Positions 19,657 to 28,326 of a stretch of DNA of 64,000 bases are shown one piece after another; the stretch's first letter is position 1; every line of letters begins with the position of its first letter. The notes beneath the pieces were generated by a model. The model searched no databases. It was not told the DNA's origin and saw nothing but the letters and a program-made list of their open reading frames with translations. The position numbers and the translations under genes are program-made. The DNA comes from Streptomyces albidus (ex Kaewkla and Franco 2022) (GTDB taxonomy: Bacteria; Actinomycetota; Actinomycetes; Streptomycetales; Streptomycetaceae): positions 1-64,000 of the forward strand of contig NZ_JACBXA010000004.1 in assembly GCF_013870515.1 (NCBI RefSeq). The letters run 5' to 3'.

Positions 19657-20706
19657 TCAGCGAGCCGGGTCCACGATCGTGAGGCCGGGAGAGCCGGGCA
19701 CGGGGATGTCCATCTCGGTCAGCGCCGCCGGGATCTCCGGGAGACCGATGGTCCGTCGCAGCAGCCGCTCCGGGCGGAGCCTCCCCGCCTCGACCATCTC
19801 CAGGATGGCCGGGTACTCGTGGGCCTGTATGCCGTGGCTGCCCACGATCTCCAGCTCGCGGGCGACGACCCTGTCCATCGGGAGCGCCGCAGCGGCCTCC
19901 CCCGCGGGCAGCAGCCCGACCTGCACGTGACGGCCGCGCCGGGCCAGGCTCCGTACGGACGCCTCGCAGGTGCGCGGATCGCCGAGACAGTCGAGGGAGA
20001 CCTGCGCTCCGCCGTCGGTGAGGTCGATGACGGCCGCACCGACGTCGTCCACCGTGGAGGCGTCCACCGTGACGGCGGCGCCCAGGTCGCGGGCGAAGTT
20101 CAGCGCGGCGGAGGAGACGTCGACGGCGACGACGCGGGCGCCGCTGGCCACCGCGACCATCACCGCGGACAGGCCGGTACCGCCGCAGCCGTGCACCGCC
20201 ACCCAGTCGCCCGCGCCGACCTTGCCCTGCCGGACCACCGCGCGGAAGGCGGTGCCGAAGCGGCAGCCGAGCGAGGCCGCGGCCGGCGAGGCTATGGACT
20301 CAGGGAGCGGGACGAGGTTGGCGTCGGCGTGGTCGATCCTCACGTACTGGGCGAAGGATCCCCAGTGGCTGAAGCCCGGCTGCCTCTGCCGCTCGCACAC
20401 CTGGTGGTTGCCGGTCGCGCACTGCATGCAGGTGCCGCAGCCGCAGACGAAGGGCACCGTCACCCGGCGCCCCATCCACGGGTGCCGCACCTCTTGTCCG
20501 ACGCTCACCACGGTGCCGGCGAGCTCGTGCCCGCCGACGTGCGGCAGACGCACGTCGGGATCGTGCCCCTTCCAGGCGTGCCAGTCGCTGCGGCACAGGC
20601 CGGTGGCCGCCACTTCGATGACGACGCCGTCATGGGCGGGGGACGGATCGGTTACGGAGCGGAGTGTGGGGAGCTGCCCGAACTCCTCAAAGAGGATGGC
20701 CTTCAC
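19657..20706 (-). CDS. Zinc-dependent alcohol dehydrogenase
   Basis: A 349-residue MDR alcohol dehydrogenase. Catalytic zinc ligands are the Cys in [17 protein letters not shown] and the His in HVGGHELAG. The structural zinc lobe is [17 protein letters not shown] with four cysteines, and the Rossmann motif is [18 protein letters not shown] 20706 is the family-like start ([11 protein letters not shown]), but no good ribosome site precedes it. The frame remains open upstream to just after the dusB stop, so a longer protein cannot be excluded. It resembles zinc alcohol dehydrogenases reported as active on aldehydes; a precise substrate is not assignable. Confidence 0.88.
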   Translation of the reverse strand: MKAILFEEFGQLPTLRSVTDPSPAHDGVVIEVAATGLCRSDWHAWKGHDPDVRLPHVGGHELAGTVVSVGQEVRHPWMGRRVTVPFVCGCGTCMQCATGNHQVCERQRQPGFSHWGSFAQYVRIDHADANLVPLPESIASPAAASLGCRFGTAFRAVVRQGKVGAGDWVAVHGCGGTGLSAVMVAVASGARVVAVDVSSAALNFARDLGAAVTVDASTVDDVGAAVIDLTDGGAQVSLDCLGDPRTCEASVRSLARRGRHVQVGLLPAGEAAAALPMDRVVARELEIVGSHGIQAHEYPAILEMVEAGRLRPERLLRRTIGLPEIPAALTEMDIPVPGSPGLTIVDPAR

Positions 20707-21048
20707 GAGCTGGGAGTATCGCAGTCCCGGGAGCAGCGCGCCTCCGGTTCCGAAGAGAACTTCTCCACTGTCTCTTCGCATCTGGAGGACGACTGAGCAC
20801 AACCAGTCGGACATTCCCGCATCCAACGGCTCAAGACCCCTCCGGGGGGCGGCGATCAGTACGCCGAGGGACCGGCCGTCCTGGATCACGGGTGCGTGGA
20901 GTCGGAGCAAGACGGGCTCGTGCCGGATCAACAGGCTGTGACCGCCGGACCGGTCCTGCTCGGCACACCCGACCTCGGCAGCGCGTGCCGTCACGCCTGC
21001 TCGCGTACGTGAACGACGGAGAAGCGCGAGCCGCCGCCGCTCCGGACG
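20707..21048 (-). other. Open 340-nt stretch in frame with the alcohol dehydrogenase
   Basis: No stop codon interrupts the alcohol dehydrogenase frame from the dusB stop (21049-21051) onward. The translation has a protein-like patch, [20 protein letters not shown], reminiscent of a GAF-domain strand pair. It could be an N-terminal extension starting at GTG 20994, a decayed regulator fragment, or chance. No promoter is evident. Confidence 0.3.
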
Positions 21049-22188
21049 TCAGCCGCCCGAGGTGTCCGACTCCGCGTCGGCGTCGATGCCCTCGGCGCAG
21101 TCGTAGGGGTCCTTCAGCCAACCGTCGGGGAGCACGACCTTGTTGCGCCCGTGCGTGCGCCCGCGAGGGCCGTCCGCGTCCTGCGGCCACGGCTGATCGA
21201 GGTCGAGCCCGTCGAGCAGACCGGACAGTTCCTCCAGCGAGGAGGCGACCGCCAGGCTGCGACGCGCCTCGGAACCGATCGAGAAGCCCTTGGTGTACCA
21301 GGCCACGTGCTTGCGGAAGTCGATCACTCCTCGCGGCTCGTCGCCGAGCCACTCCCCCAGCAACGTGGCGTGGCGCAGCATCACGCGGGCGACCTCGCGC
21401 AGAGCCGGGCGCGTGTACGCCTCCGGCCCCGCGCCTTCGAACGCCGCGACGAGATCAGCGAACAGCCACGGCCGCCCCAGGCAGCCGCGTCCGACGACCA
21501 CTCCGTCGCAGCCGGTCTCGCGCACCATGCGCAGCGCGTCCTCAGCGGACCAGATGTCGCCGTTGCCCAGCACGGGGATCTCGGGCACGGCCTCCTTCAG
21601 GCGTGCGATCGCGTCCCAGTCCGCCGTCCCGCCGTAGTGCTGAGCCGCGGTGCGGCCGTGCAGCGCGATCGAGGTGATCCCCTCGTCGACGGCGATGCGG
21701 CCCGCGTCCAGAAACGTCAGATGGTCGTCGTCGATCCCCTTGCGCATCTTCATGGTGACCGGCAGGCCGCCCGCGTTGCCGACGGCCTCGTGCAGGATGG
21801 CGCGCAGCAGCGGCCGCTTGTACGGGAGGGCCGAACCCCCGCCCTTGCGCGTCACCTTGGGCACGGGGCAGCCGAAGTTGAGGTCGATGTGGTCGGCGAG
21901 GTCCTCGTCGGCGATCATGCGGACCGCCTTGCCGACGGTGACGGGGTCGACGCCGTACAGCTGGATCGACCGCGGCCTCTCGCTGTCGTCGAACCGCACG
22001 AGCTGCATGGTCTTCTGGTTGCGCTCGACCAGAGCCCGCGTCGTGATCATCTCGCTGACGAACAGCCCCTTGCCGCCGCTGAACTCCCTGCACAGCGTCC
22101 GGAACGGCGCGTTCGTGATCCCGGCCATGGGCGCCAGCACCACGGGGGGCTGGACGGTGTGGGGGCCGATGTGGAGCGGCGACGTCAT
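21049..22188 (-). CDS. dusB: tRNA-dihydrouridine synthase
   Basis: A 379-residue FMN enzyme that reduces uridines in the tRNA D-loop. Visible motifs are PVVLAPMAGITNAPFRTLC at the start of the TIM barrel, LNFGCPVPKVTRKGGGSAL with the catalytic Cys, and VLGNGDIWSAEDALR for phosphate and FMN binding. ATG 22188 gives the standard N-terminus, while the open frame extends back another 95 codons without family similarity. The C-terminal tail beyond the helical domain is acidic and probably disordered. It is divergent from the APH-fold kinase gene. Confidence 0.95.
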   Translation of the reverse strand: MTSPLHIGPHTVQPPVVLAPMAGITNAPFRTLCREFSGGKGLFVSEMITTRALVERNQKTMQLVRFDDSERPRSIQLYGVDPVTVGKAVRMIADEDLADHIDLNFGCPVPKVTRKGGGSALPYKRPLLRAILHEAVGNAGGLPVTMKMRKGIDDDHLTFLDAGRIAVDEGITSIALHGRTAAQHYGGTADWDAIARLKEAVPEIPVLGNGDIWSAEDALRMVRETGCDGVVVGRGCLGRPWLFADLVAAFEGAGPEAYTRPALREVARVMLRHATLLGEWLGDEPRGVIDFRKHVAWYTKGFSIGSEARRSLAVASSLEELSGLLDGLDLDQPWPQDADGPRGRTHGRNKVVLPDGWLKDPYDCAEGIDADAESDTSGG

Positions 22189-22303
22189 GGCGCGGGCGTC
22201 CTCCGAGACGTACGTGCGGATGCGGTTGGTCAGCGCGCGGGCGGGCGGCGACGGCATCCCATTGTCCCGCATGCCGGCGGGGAGTGCTGACAGGATCCCG
22301 CCC

Positions 22304-23125
22304 ATGAGCTCGGGCAGCTGGACGACGCACACGGTGGAGCTGGGCCCGCACCGCGTGACCAAACGCTTCCGGAGCACGGCACGGGGAGGTGGCGAGCGCG
22401 AATGGCGTGCGCTGAGCCTGCTCGCCGCCCACGCACCGGGGCTCGCGCCCGTCCCGTACGAGGCGGATCTCACAGCGGAGGAGCCCGTCGTCGTGATGTC
22501 CCGGCTGCCGGGCCGGCCGCTGCGCGGACAGGAGCTCGACGGCGAGCGGATCGACGCTCTCGCGGCCGCAATGGGGCGGCTGCACGACGCCGTCCCCGCC
22601 GGCGTGCTGGCCGAGCGGACACCTCTGAGACCGGGTCACCAGCGCGAACTCGTCGCGCAGCTGCGCGCCTGGGCGCCGCAGTGCGACCTCCGGCCCGACG
22701 GCGAGGTGGTTCGCGCCATGCGCCTCGGCCTGGAGTGGCTGTCCGGCTGCGCTCTGGAGCAGGCGTGGCCGCCCGGCGTCCGGCCGGTCTTCGGAGCGGG
22801 GGACGGCAACCTCGCCAACTACCTGTGGGACGGCTCCCGTGTGCGGGTCGTGGACTTCGAGGACTCGGGACTCAGCGATCGCGCCTTCGAGCTCGCAGAG
22901 GTGACCGAGCACGTGGGCAGCTGGGTGGAGCGGCCTCTCGACGTCGCAGCCTTCCTCGGACGGTTCGTGCTGGCGGACGCGGAGGCGGCGAGGCTGCCCG
23001 AGTGCCGGAGGCTGCTGGCGCTCGTCTGGCTCTTCCTGCTCGCCTTCGACGAGGAGGGCAGGGCGCGGAACCCTCCTGGAACCGCGGCGCGGCAGGCCCG
23101 GCGCCTGACCGCTCTGCTCGCGTGA
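22304..23125 (+). CDS. Aminoglycoside phosphotransferase (APH)-fold kinase
   Basis: 273 residues starting at ATG 22304 (AGGAT 7 nt upstream). The kinase core is recognisable from VFGAGDGNLANYLWDG, equivalent to the catalytic loop HGDLHxxN with the Asp and Asn retained but the leading His replaced. VRVVDFEDSGLSDRAFEL follows as the Mg-binding DFE segment. The N-lobe is short (RVTKRFRSTARGGGEREW). Such proteins phosphorylate small hydroxyl compounds, including choline, homoserine or aminoglycosides. The family is too broad to name a substrate, and resistance is not implied. Confidence 0.75.
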   Translation: MSSGSWTTHTVELGPHRVTKRFRSTARGGGEREWRALSLLAAHAPGLAPVPYEADLTAEEPVVVMSRLPGRPLRGQELDGERIDALAAAMGRLHDAVPAGVLAERTPLRPGHQRELVAQLRAWAPQCDLRPDGEVVRAMRLGLEWLSGCALEQAWPPGVRPVFGAGDGNLANYLWDGSRVRVVDFEDSGLSDRAFELAEVTEHVGSWVERPLDVAAFLGRFVLADAEAARLPECRRLLALVWLFLLAFDEEGRARNPPGTAARQARRLTALLA

Positions 23126-23150
23126 GGGCGCCGCGCAGGTGGTGAACCAA

Positions 23151-23180
23151 CGGATGACAGATATTGAAATCTGTCATCCG
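23151..23180. promoter_or_regulatory. Perfect 12-bp inverted repeat (TetR-type operator) before AKR-tetR operon
   Basis: CGGATGACAGAT at 23151-23162 pairs perfectly with its complement at 23169-23180 around a 6-bp A/T-rich centre. It sits 42 nt before the aldo/keto reductase start, where it would cover the promoter. The core TGACAGAT-N6-ATCTGTCA is a typical TetR-family site, and the operon encodes a TetR protein. Autoregulation is therefore very likely. Confidence 0.75.
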
Positions 23181-23221
23181 TCATGCCACGATCGGTGGCA
23201 TCCTCTTGGAAGGAGCACACG

Positions 23222-24226
23222 ATGCAGACCCGCACCCTCGGCACCACCGGCCCCCGGACCTCCGCGCTGGGACTCGGCTGCATGGGCATGTCCGCCCTGT
23301 ACGGCCGGACGGACCGCGCCGAATCCATCGCCACCGTTCACGCCGCCCTCGACGCGGGAGTCACCCTCCTCGACACCGGCGACTTCTACGGCATGGGCCA
23401 CAACGAGCTGCTCATCAACGAGGCCCTGCGCACCGCCCCCGCCGCCCGTCGTGAACAGGCCCTGGTCAGCGTGAAGTTCGGCGCCCTGCGCACCGTCGAA
23501 GGGGGCTTCACCGGCTACGACGGACGCCCCGAGGCCGTCAAGAACTTCGCCGCCTACTCGCTCCAGCGCCTGGGCACGGACCACATCGACATCTACCGGA
23601 TCGCGCGCCTGGACCCGGCCGTCCCGATCGAGGAGACCGTCGGCGCCATCGCCGAACTGGTGGAGGCCGGGCACGTACGGCACATCGGGCTCTCCGAGGT
23701 CGGTCCCGACACCATTCGCAAGGCGGCCTCCACGGCTCCCGTCAGCGATCTGCAGATCGAGTACTCACTGATCTCACGCGGCATCGAGGAGGAGATCCTC
23801 CCCGTCTGCCGCGAACTCGGCATCGGCATCACCGCCTACGGCGTGCTCTCCCGCGGCCTCATCAGCGGCAACTGGTCAAGGGACCGCGAGCTGGCCCCCG
23901 GCGACTTCCGCGGCATGAGCCCGCGCTTCTCCGGCGACAACCTCCAGCACAACCTCGACCTCGTCGAGGCGCTGCGCCGGGTCGCCGACAGCAAGGGGAT
24001 CACCGTCGCGCAGACGGCCATCGCCTGGGTGCTCTCACGCGGCACGGACATCGTGCCCCTCGTGGGCGCCCGTACGCGTGACCGGCTGGCGGAGTCCCTG
24101 GCGGCCGGGGCGGTTACTCTCGACGACGACGATCTCCGCGCCGTCGAGGGCGCAGTGCCCGCCGACTCCGCCGCGGGCGAGCGCTACCCGGCGGCACAGA
24201 TGGCGCACCTCGACAGCGAGAACTGA
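23222..24226 (+). CDS. Aldo/keto reductase
   Basis: A 334-residue NADPH-dependent TIM-barrel reductase starting at ATG 23222 with GGAAGGAG upstream. The AKR signature is present as LLDTGDFYGMGHNELLI (Asp and catalytic Tyr) and VSVKFGAL (Lys). The fourth tetrad position, usually His, is Ala in DHIDIYRIARLDP. I recall this variant as common among actinobacterial AKRs. The C-terminal cofactor loop reads IVPLVGARTRDRLAESL. It is followed 21 nt later by a tetR gene and preceded by a palindromic operator, so expression is probably induced by a small toxic carbonyl or xenobiotic. Confidence 0.92.
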   Translation: MQTRTLGTTGPRTSALGLGCMGMSALYGRTDRAESIATVHAALDAGVTLLDTGDFYGMGHNELLINEALRTAPAARREQALVSVKFGALRTVEGGFTGYDGRPEAVKNFAAYSLQRLGTDHIDIYRIARLDPAVPIEETVGAIAELVEAGHVRHIGLSEVGPDTIRKAASTAPVSDLQIEYSLISRGIEEEILPVCRELGIGITAYGVLSRGLISGNWSRDRELAPGDFRGMSPRFSGDNLQHNLDLVEALRRVADSKGITVAQTAIAWVLSRGTDIVPLVGARTRDRLAESLAAGAVTLDDDDLRAVEGAVPADSAAGERYPAAQMAHLDSEN

Positions 24227-24247
24227 TGAGAACCAGGGGGAGGACCG

Positions 24248-24838
24248 ATGGTGTCGGACGCGCTGACCCCGGAACGGATTCTCGAGGCCACCGAGGACGT
24301 GCTGCGCCGCTACGGCCCCGCCAAGGCCACGGTCGTGGACGTGGCGCGGGTTCTCGGAGTCAGCCACGGCAGCGTCTACCGGCACTTCCGCACGAAGGCG
24401 GCTCTCCGTGAAGCCGTGACCCAGCGCTGGCTCAACCGTACGAGCGAGAAGCTGGCCTCGATCGCGGAGGACTCGGGGTCGGCGGAGGAGCGCCTCGGCC
24501 GCTGGCTCACCGGCCTGTTCGAGGCCAAGCGCCACAAGGCGGGGGACGATCCCGAACTGTTCGCCACCTACTCGGTGTTGACGGGCGACACCAACACGGT
24601 GGTCGACCGGCACATCGACGATCTGACGGGCCAGCTCGCCCGGATCATCGAAGACGGGCGGACCCAGGGCGTCTTCTCGTCCGATTCCCTCGGCTCCCCC
24701 GCCGAGACGGCCGCCGCCGTCTTCTCCGCGACCGCCCGGTTCCACGACCCCGCCTACGCCGCGGAGTGGTCCAAGCCCGGCGCCGAGCAGGACTTCGCCG
24801 CCGTACGCGCCCTGATCGTGCGCGGCCTGCGGGCCTGA
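24248..24838 (+). CDS. TetR family transcriptional regulator
   Basis: 196 residues starting at ATG 24248 with GGGGGAGG upstream. The N-terminal helix-turn-helix contains VVDVARVLGVSHGSVYRHFRTK, and the rest is the helical ligand-binding and dimer domain. It is the second gene of the aldo/keto reductase operon. The perfect palindrome at 23151 upstream of the operon is its probable site, making it a local autorepressor. Confidence 0.92.
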   Translation: MVSDALTPERILEATEDVLRRYGPAKATVVDVARVLGVSHGSVYRHFRTKAALREAVTQRWLNRTSEKLASIAEDSGSAEERLGRWLTGLFEAKRHKAGDDPELFATYSVLTGDTNTVVDRHIDDLTGQLARIIEDGRTQGVFSSDSLGSPAETAAAVFSATARFHDPAYAAEWSKPGAEQDFAAVRALIVRGLRA

Positions 24839-24898
24839 TCCGTCCCTGCGGCCCGCAGAAGGACGGTGAGCCGGGCGGCGCCTGACACACAGACAGAT

Positions 24899-24932
24899 GG
24901 GGCCGGCTCCGCCTCACGGCGGAACCGGCCCC
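24899..24932. terminator. Hairpin between convergent tetR and glyS
   Basis: A 15-bp GC-rich stem with one mismatch, 24899-24913 pairing with 24918-24932 across a TCAC tetraloop, followed by a short T-containing stretch. It lies between two convergent genes and can terminate both. Confidence 0.8.
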
Positions 24933-24948
24933 TTAGCGGTCCCGTGGC

Positions 24949-26331
24949 TCAGCAGCCCAGCAGCCGCCCTGCGAGGTAGCCCTCGATCTGGTCGAGCGAG
25001 ACCCGGTCCTGCTTCATCGTGTCGCGCTCGCGCACCGTGACGGCGTTGTCGTCAAGGGTGTCGAAGTCGACGGTGATGCAGAACGGCGTGCCGATCTCGT
25101 CCTGGCGACGGTAGCGGCGGCCGATGGCACCCGCGTCGTCGAACTCGATGTTCCAGTGCTTGCGCAGCGTCTCGGCGAGGCCGCGCGCCTTCGGCGACAG
25201 CTTCTCGTTGCGGGAGAGCGGAAGCACGGCGACCTTGACGGGCGCGAGCCGCGGGTCGAGCCGCATCACGGTGCGCTTCTCCAGCTTCCCCTTGGCGTTG
25301 GGGGCCTCGTCCTCGACGTACGCGTCAAGCATGAAGGCGAGCATGGCGCGGTTGACGCCGGCCGCCGGCTCGATGACGTACGGCACCCAGCGCTCGCCCG
25401 CCTCCTGGTCGAAGTAGGAGAGGTCCTGGCCGGAGGCCTTGGAGTGTGCGGTGAGGTCGAAGTCGGTGCGGTTCGCGACACCTTCGAGCTCGGAGAACTC
25501 ACTGCCGCCGAAGTTGAAGCGGTACTCGATGTCCGCGGTGCGCTTCGAGTAGTGGGAGAGCTTCTCCGCCGGGTGCTCGTACCAGCGGATGTTGTCCTCG
25601 CTGATGCCGAGCCCCGTGTACCAGGCCCAGCGCTGCTCCATCCAGTACTCGTGCCACTTCTCGTCCTCGCCCGGCTTGACGAAGAACTCCATCTCCATCT
25701 GCTCGAACTCGCGGGTGCGGAAGATGAAGTTGCCGGGCGTGATCTCGTTGCGGAACGACTTGCCCATCTGCGCGATGCCGAACGGCGGCTTCTTACGCGA
25801 AGTCTGCTGCACCGCGGCGAAGTTGGTGAAGATGCCCTGCGCCGTCTCGGGCCGGAGGTAGGCGACCGAGCCGGCGTCCTGGGTGGGGCCGAGGTGCGTG
25901 GAGAGCAGACCGGAGAACTGCTTGGGCTCGGTGAAGCCGCCCTTGTTGCCGCAGTGGGGGCAGTTGATGTCGGCGAGGCCCTGGGCGGGCAGCCGCCCGT
26001 GCTTGGCCTCGTAGGCCTCTTCGAGGTGATCCGCACGGAACCGCTTGTGGCAGGAAGTGCACTCGGTCAGCGGGTCGGTGAAGGTGGCGACGTGACCCGA
26101 GGCCTCCCACACCTGGGGAGCCAGGATCACGGACGAGTCGAGACCGACGACGTCGTCGCGCGAGGTGACCATGGCGCGCCACCACTGGCGCTTGATGTTC
26201 TCCTTGAGTTCGACGCCCAGCGGTCCATAGTCCCAGGCGGCACGCTGACCACCGTAGATCTCACTGCACGGGTACACGAATCCACGGCGCTTGCTCAGGC
26301 TGACGATTGTGTCGATCTTGTCGGCGGCCAC
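24949..26331 (-). CDS. glyS: Glycyl-tRNA synthetase (class II, single-chain type)
   Basis: A 460-residue homodimeric enzyme charging tRNA-Gly. Its length and start ([20 protein letters not shown]) match the alpha2 bacterial form. It contains a zinc-ribbon-like insertion CTSCHKRF...CPHCGNKGG. Class II motif 2 appears in [20 protein letters not shown] and motif 3 in [17 protein letters not shown]. The C-terminal anticodon-binding domain begins near [17 protein letters not shown]. It is divergent from the zinc uptake operon across a 140-nt gap. No T-box element is recognisable upstream. Confidence 0.97.
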   Translation of the reverse strand: MAADKIDTIVSLSKRRGFVYPCSEIYGGQRAAWDYGPLGVELKENIKRQWWRAMVTSRDDVVGLDSSVILAPQVWEASGHVATFTDPLTECTSCHKRFRADHLEEAYEAKHGRLPAQGLADINCPHCGNKGGFTEPKQFSGLLSTHLGPTQDAGSVAYLRPETAQGIFTNFAAVQQTSRKKPPFGIAQMGKSFRNEITPGNFIFRTREFEQMEMEFFVKPGEDEKWHEYWMEQRWAWYTGLGISEDNIRWYEHPAEKLSHYSKRTADIEYRFNFGGSEFSELEGVANRTDFDLTAHSKASGQDLSYFDQEAGERWVPYVIEPAAGVNRAMLAFMLDAYVEDEAPNAKGKLEKRTVMRLDPRLAPVKVAVLPLSRNEKLSPKARGLAETLRKHWNIEFDDAGAIGRRYRRQDEIGTPFCITVDFDTLDDNAVTVRERDTMKQDRVSLDQIEGYLAGRLLGC

Positions 26332-26445
26332 AGTGCTCTCTTCATCAACGGCGGACGGAATACTTCAGGTTACCGATCCAAGAGGGGGCGGGATCAAATC
26401 GGTACCAGCGATCGGTACAGGATCCGACGGTGCGTGGACGCCATT

Positions 26446-26482
26446 TGACAATGGTTTCCAAGTAGGTTGAAAATGAGTGTCA
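26446..26482. promoter_or_regulatory. Two tandem Zur boxes over the znuA start
   Basis: TGACAATGGTTTCCA (26446-26460) and TGAAAATGAGTGTCA (26468-26482) both fit the streptomycete Zur consensus TGAAAATGATTTTCA as I recall it. Their centres are 22 bp apart, two helical turns. The second box contains the probable znuA start codon ATG 26473, so bound Zur would also mask the ribosome site. The operon ends in zur, so zinc-dependent autoregulation is expected. Confidence 0.75.
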
Positions 26483-27438
26483 TGAACGCTTCGCGACGAC
26501 TCATACGCACCGTCTCGGCCGCGACCGCTCTCGGCCTCGGCGCGGTCACGCTGACCGCCTGCGGCGGAAGCGGCTCCGGGAACGAGAAGGACGGCAAGGT
26601 GAACGTCGTCGCGTCCTTCTACCCCCTGGAATATCTCGCCCAGCAGATAGGCGGGGACCAGGTCGAGGTCGAATCCCTGACCAAGCCCGGCACGGAGCCG
26701 CACGACCTGGAGCTCAGCCCTCAGCAGACCGGCGGGCTCACCGACGCGGACCTCGTCGTCTACCTCAAGGGCCTTCAGCCCGCCGTGGACGAGGGCGTGC
26801 AGCAGTCCGGTGCCGAGCACGTCGCCGAGGCCTCCTCGTACACCACGCTCGAGAAGCACGGCCAGGACGTGCACGGCGAGGAGCACGGGCACGACCACTC
26901 CTCGGCCGGCGGCGGAAAGGGCGCCGACCCCCACGTCTGGCTCGACCCCGTGCGCTACGCGCAGATGGCCGAGGGCGTGGGCAAGGAGCTCGCCGAGGCC
27001 GATCCGGCCCACAAGGCGCAGTACAAGAAGAACACCGAGACGATGGTCAAGCGTCTCCACGCCCTCGACCAGGACTTCAAGGCCGGTCTGAGGAAGAAGA
27101 AGACCGACACCTTCATCACCACGCACTCCGCCTTCGGCTATCTCGCCGAGCGCTACGGGCTCCACGAGGCCGCCGTCTCCGGAATCGACCCCGACTCCGA
27201 GCCGAGCGGCGCCCGCATGAAGGAACTGCACAAGGTCGCCAAGGCCGACGACGTCGACACCGTCTTCTTCGAGTCCGGCGCCAGCAACAAGACCGCAAGG
27301 ACGCTCGCGAACGATCTGAAGCTCAAGACGGGGGTACTCAGCCCTCTGGAGGGCGTGAAGAACCCGAAGAGCGACGACTACTTCTCGGTCATGCACCAGA
27401 ACCTGAAATCGCTGCAGACAGCTCTCGGCGCGACCTGA
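26473..27438 (+). CDS. znuA: Zinc ABC transporter substrate-binding lipoprotein
   Basis: About 321 residues of the cluster 9 metal-binding family. It has a lipoprotein signal ending LGAVTLTAC with the Cys lipidated. The metal-binding fold shows FYPLEYLAQQIGG, a short His/Glu-rich loop HGEEHGHDHSS typical of zinc rather than manganese binders, then GADPHVWLDPVRYAQM and TTHSAFGYLAERYGL. Starts are possible at TTG 26467, ATG 26473 and ATG 26482. AGTAGG at 26461-26466 favours 26473. It is the first gene of znuACB-zur and controlled by the overlapping Zur boxes. Confidence 0.95.
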   Translation: MSVMNASRRLIRTVSAATALGLGAVTLTACGGSGSGNEKDGKVNVVASFYPLEYLAQQIGGDQVEVESLTKPGTEPHDLELSPQQTGGLTDADLVVYLKGLQPAVDEGVQQSGAEHVAEASSYTTLEKHGQDVHGEEHGHDHSSAGGGKGADPHVWLDPVRYAQMAEGVGKELAEADPAHKAQYKKNTETMVKRLHALDQDFKAGLRKKKTDTFITTHSAFGYLAERYGLHEAAVSGIDPDSEPSGARMKELHKVAKADDVDTVFFESGASNKTARTLANDLKLKTGVLSPLEGVKNPKSDDYFSVMHQNLKSLQTALGAT

Positions 27439-27534
27439 ATCCCACACCCCCCGCACCTCGCGTGACCCGCAGCATCACGCGGGGAACCGCCGGGAAGCCC
27501 GGCACCCATCCGACCCCCGAGGAAGGTCCGCCCC

Positions 27535-28326
27535 ATGGCCGCACCGGAGAACGTGGTGTCCCTCCGAGCCGCGACAGCCTGCCTGGGCGCGCGCAGCGTC
27601 CTGCGCGGCATCGACCTGACGCTGGAGCGCGGCGAGGTCCTCGCCCTTCTCGGTGCCAACGGCTCGGGCAAGTCCACGGCCGTCCGCGCCGTCATCGGGC
27701 AGGTGCCCCTCACCGGCGGGGACCTCGAACTCTTCGGGACCCCTTTCGCCCGCTTCCGCGACTGGCGCCGCATCGGCTACGTGCCGCAGCGCTCCACCGC
27801 CGCCGGAGGCGTCCCCGCCACGGTGCGCGAGGTGGTCTCCTCCGGGCGTCTCGCCCGTACGGGGCTGCGCCCGCTGGGCCGCAAGGACAGGGCCGCCGTG
27901 GCCCGTGCCCTGGAGCTGGTCGGCCTGGCCGACCGCGCGAAGGACTCCGTCAACGCCCTCTCCGGCGGCCAACACCAGCGCGTGCTGATCGCCCGCGCGC
28001 TGGCCGGCGAGCCAGAGCTTCTGATCATGGACGAGCCGCTGGCCGGGATGGATCTGGACAGCCAGGCCGTGCTGGCCGAGGCGCTGCGCGAGCTGGTCGG
28101 CGAGGGCGCGTCCGTACTTCTCGTCCTGCACGAGCTGGGCCCGTTCGCCCCGCTGATCGACCGGGCGGCGGTGCTGCGCGACGGGCTCGTCGAGCGCGTC
28201 GCCGACCCCGAAGCGCTGCACGACCTGGCCTGCCACCCGCACGACACCCATGAACCGGGTGCGGGAGGCCCGGCGATCCAGTCCGGACTGTCCGTGAGCG
28301 AACTGAACCCCGGGACACACGTATGA
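27535..28326 (+). CDS. znuC: Zinc ABC transporter ATP-binding protein
   Basis: A 263-residue ABC ATPase with Walker A LLGANGSGKSTAV, Q-loop GYVPQRS, signature LSGGQHQRVLIARAL, Walker B LLIMDEPLAGMD and switch His in LLVLHELGP. It follows znuA after 96 nt and its TGA overlaps the znuB ATG. It energises zinc import through ZnuB. Confidence 0.96.
   Translation: MAAPENVVSLRAATACLGARSVLRGIDLTLERGEVLALLGANGSGKSTAVRAVIGQVPLTGGDLELFGTPFARFRDWRRIGYVPQRSTAAGGVPATVREVVSSGRLARTGLRPLGRKDRAAVARALELVGLADRAKDSVNALSGGQHQRVLIARALAGEPELLIMDEPLAGMDLDSQAVLAEALRELVGEGASVLLVLHELGPFAPLIDRAAVLRDGLVERVADPEALHDLACHPHDTHEPGAGGPAIQSGLSVSELNPGTHV

Noticed and set aside
22304..23125. Aminoglycoside resistance gene
   Set aside because: The APH fold is shared by many metabolic kinases, the catalytic-loop His is replaced, and no resistance context is present.
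26332..26445. T-box riboswitch for glyS
   Set aside because: The glyS leader is short, and I could not find a T-box sequence or a specifier stem.
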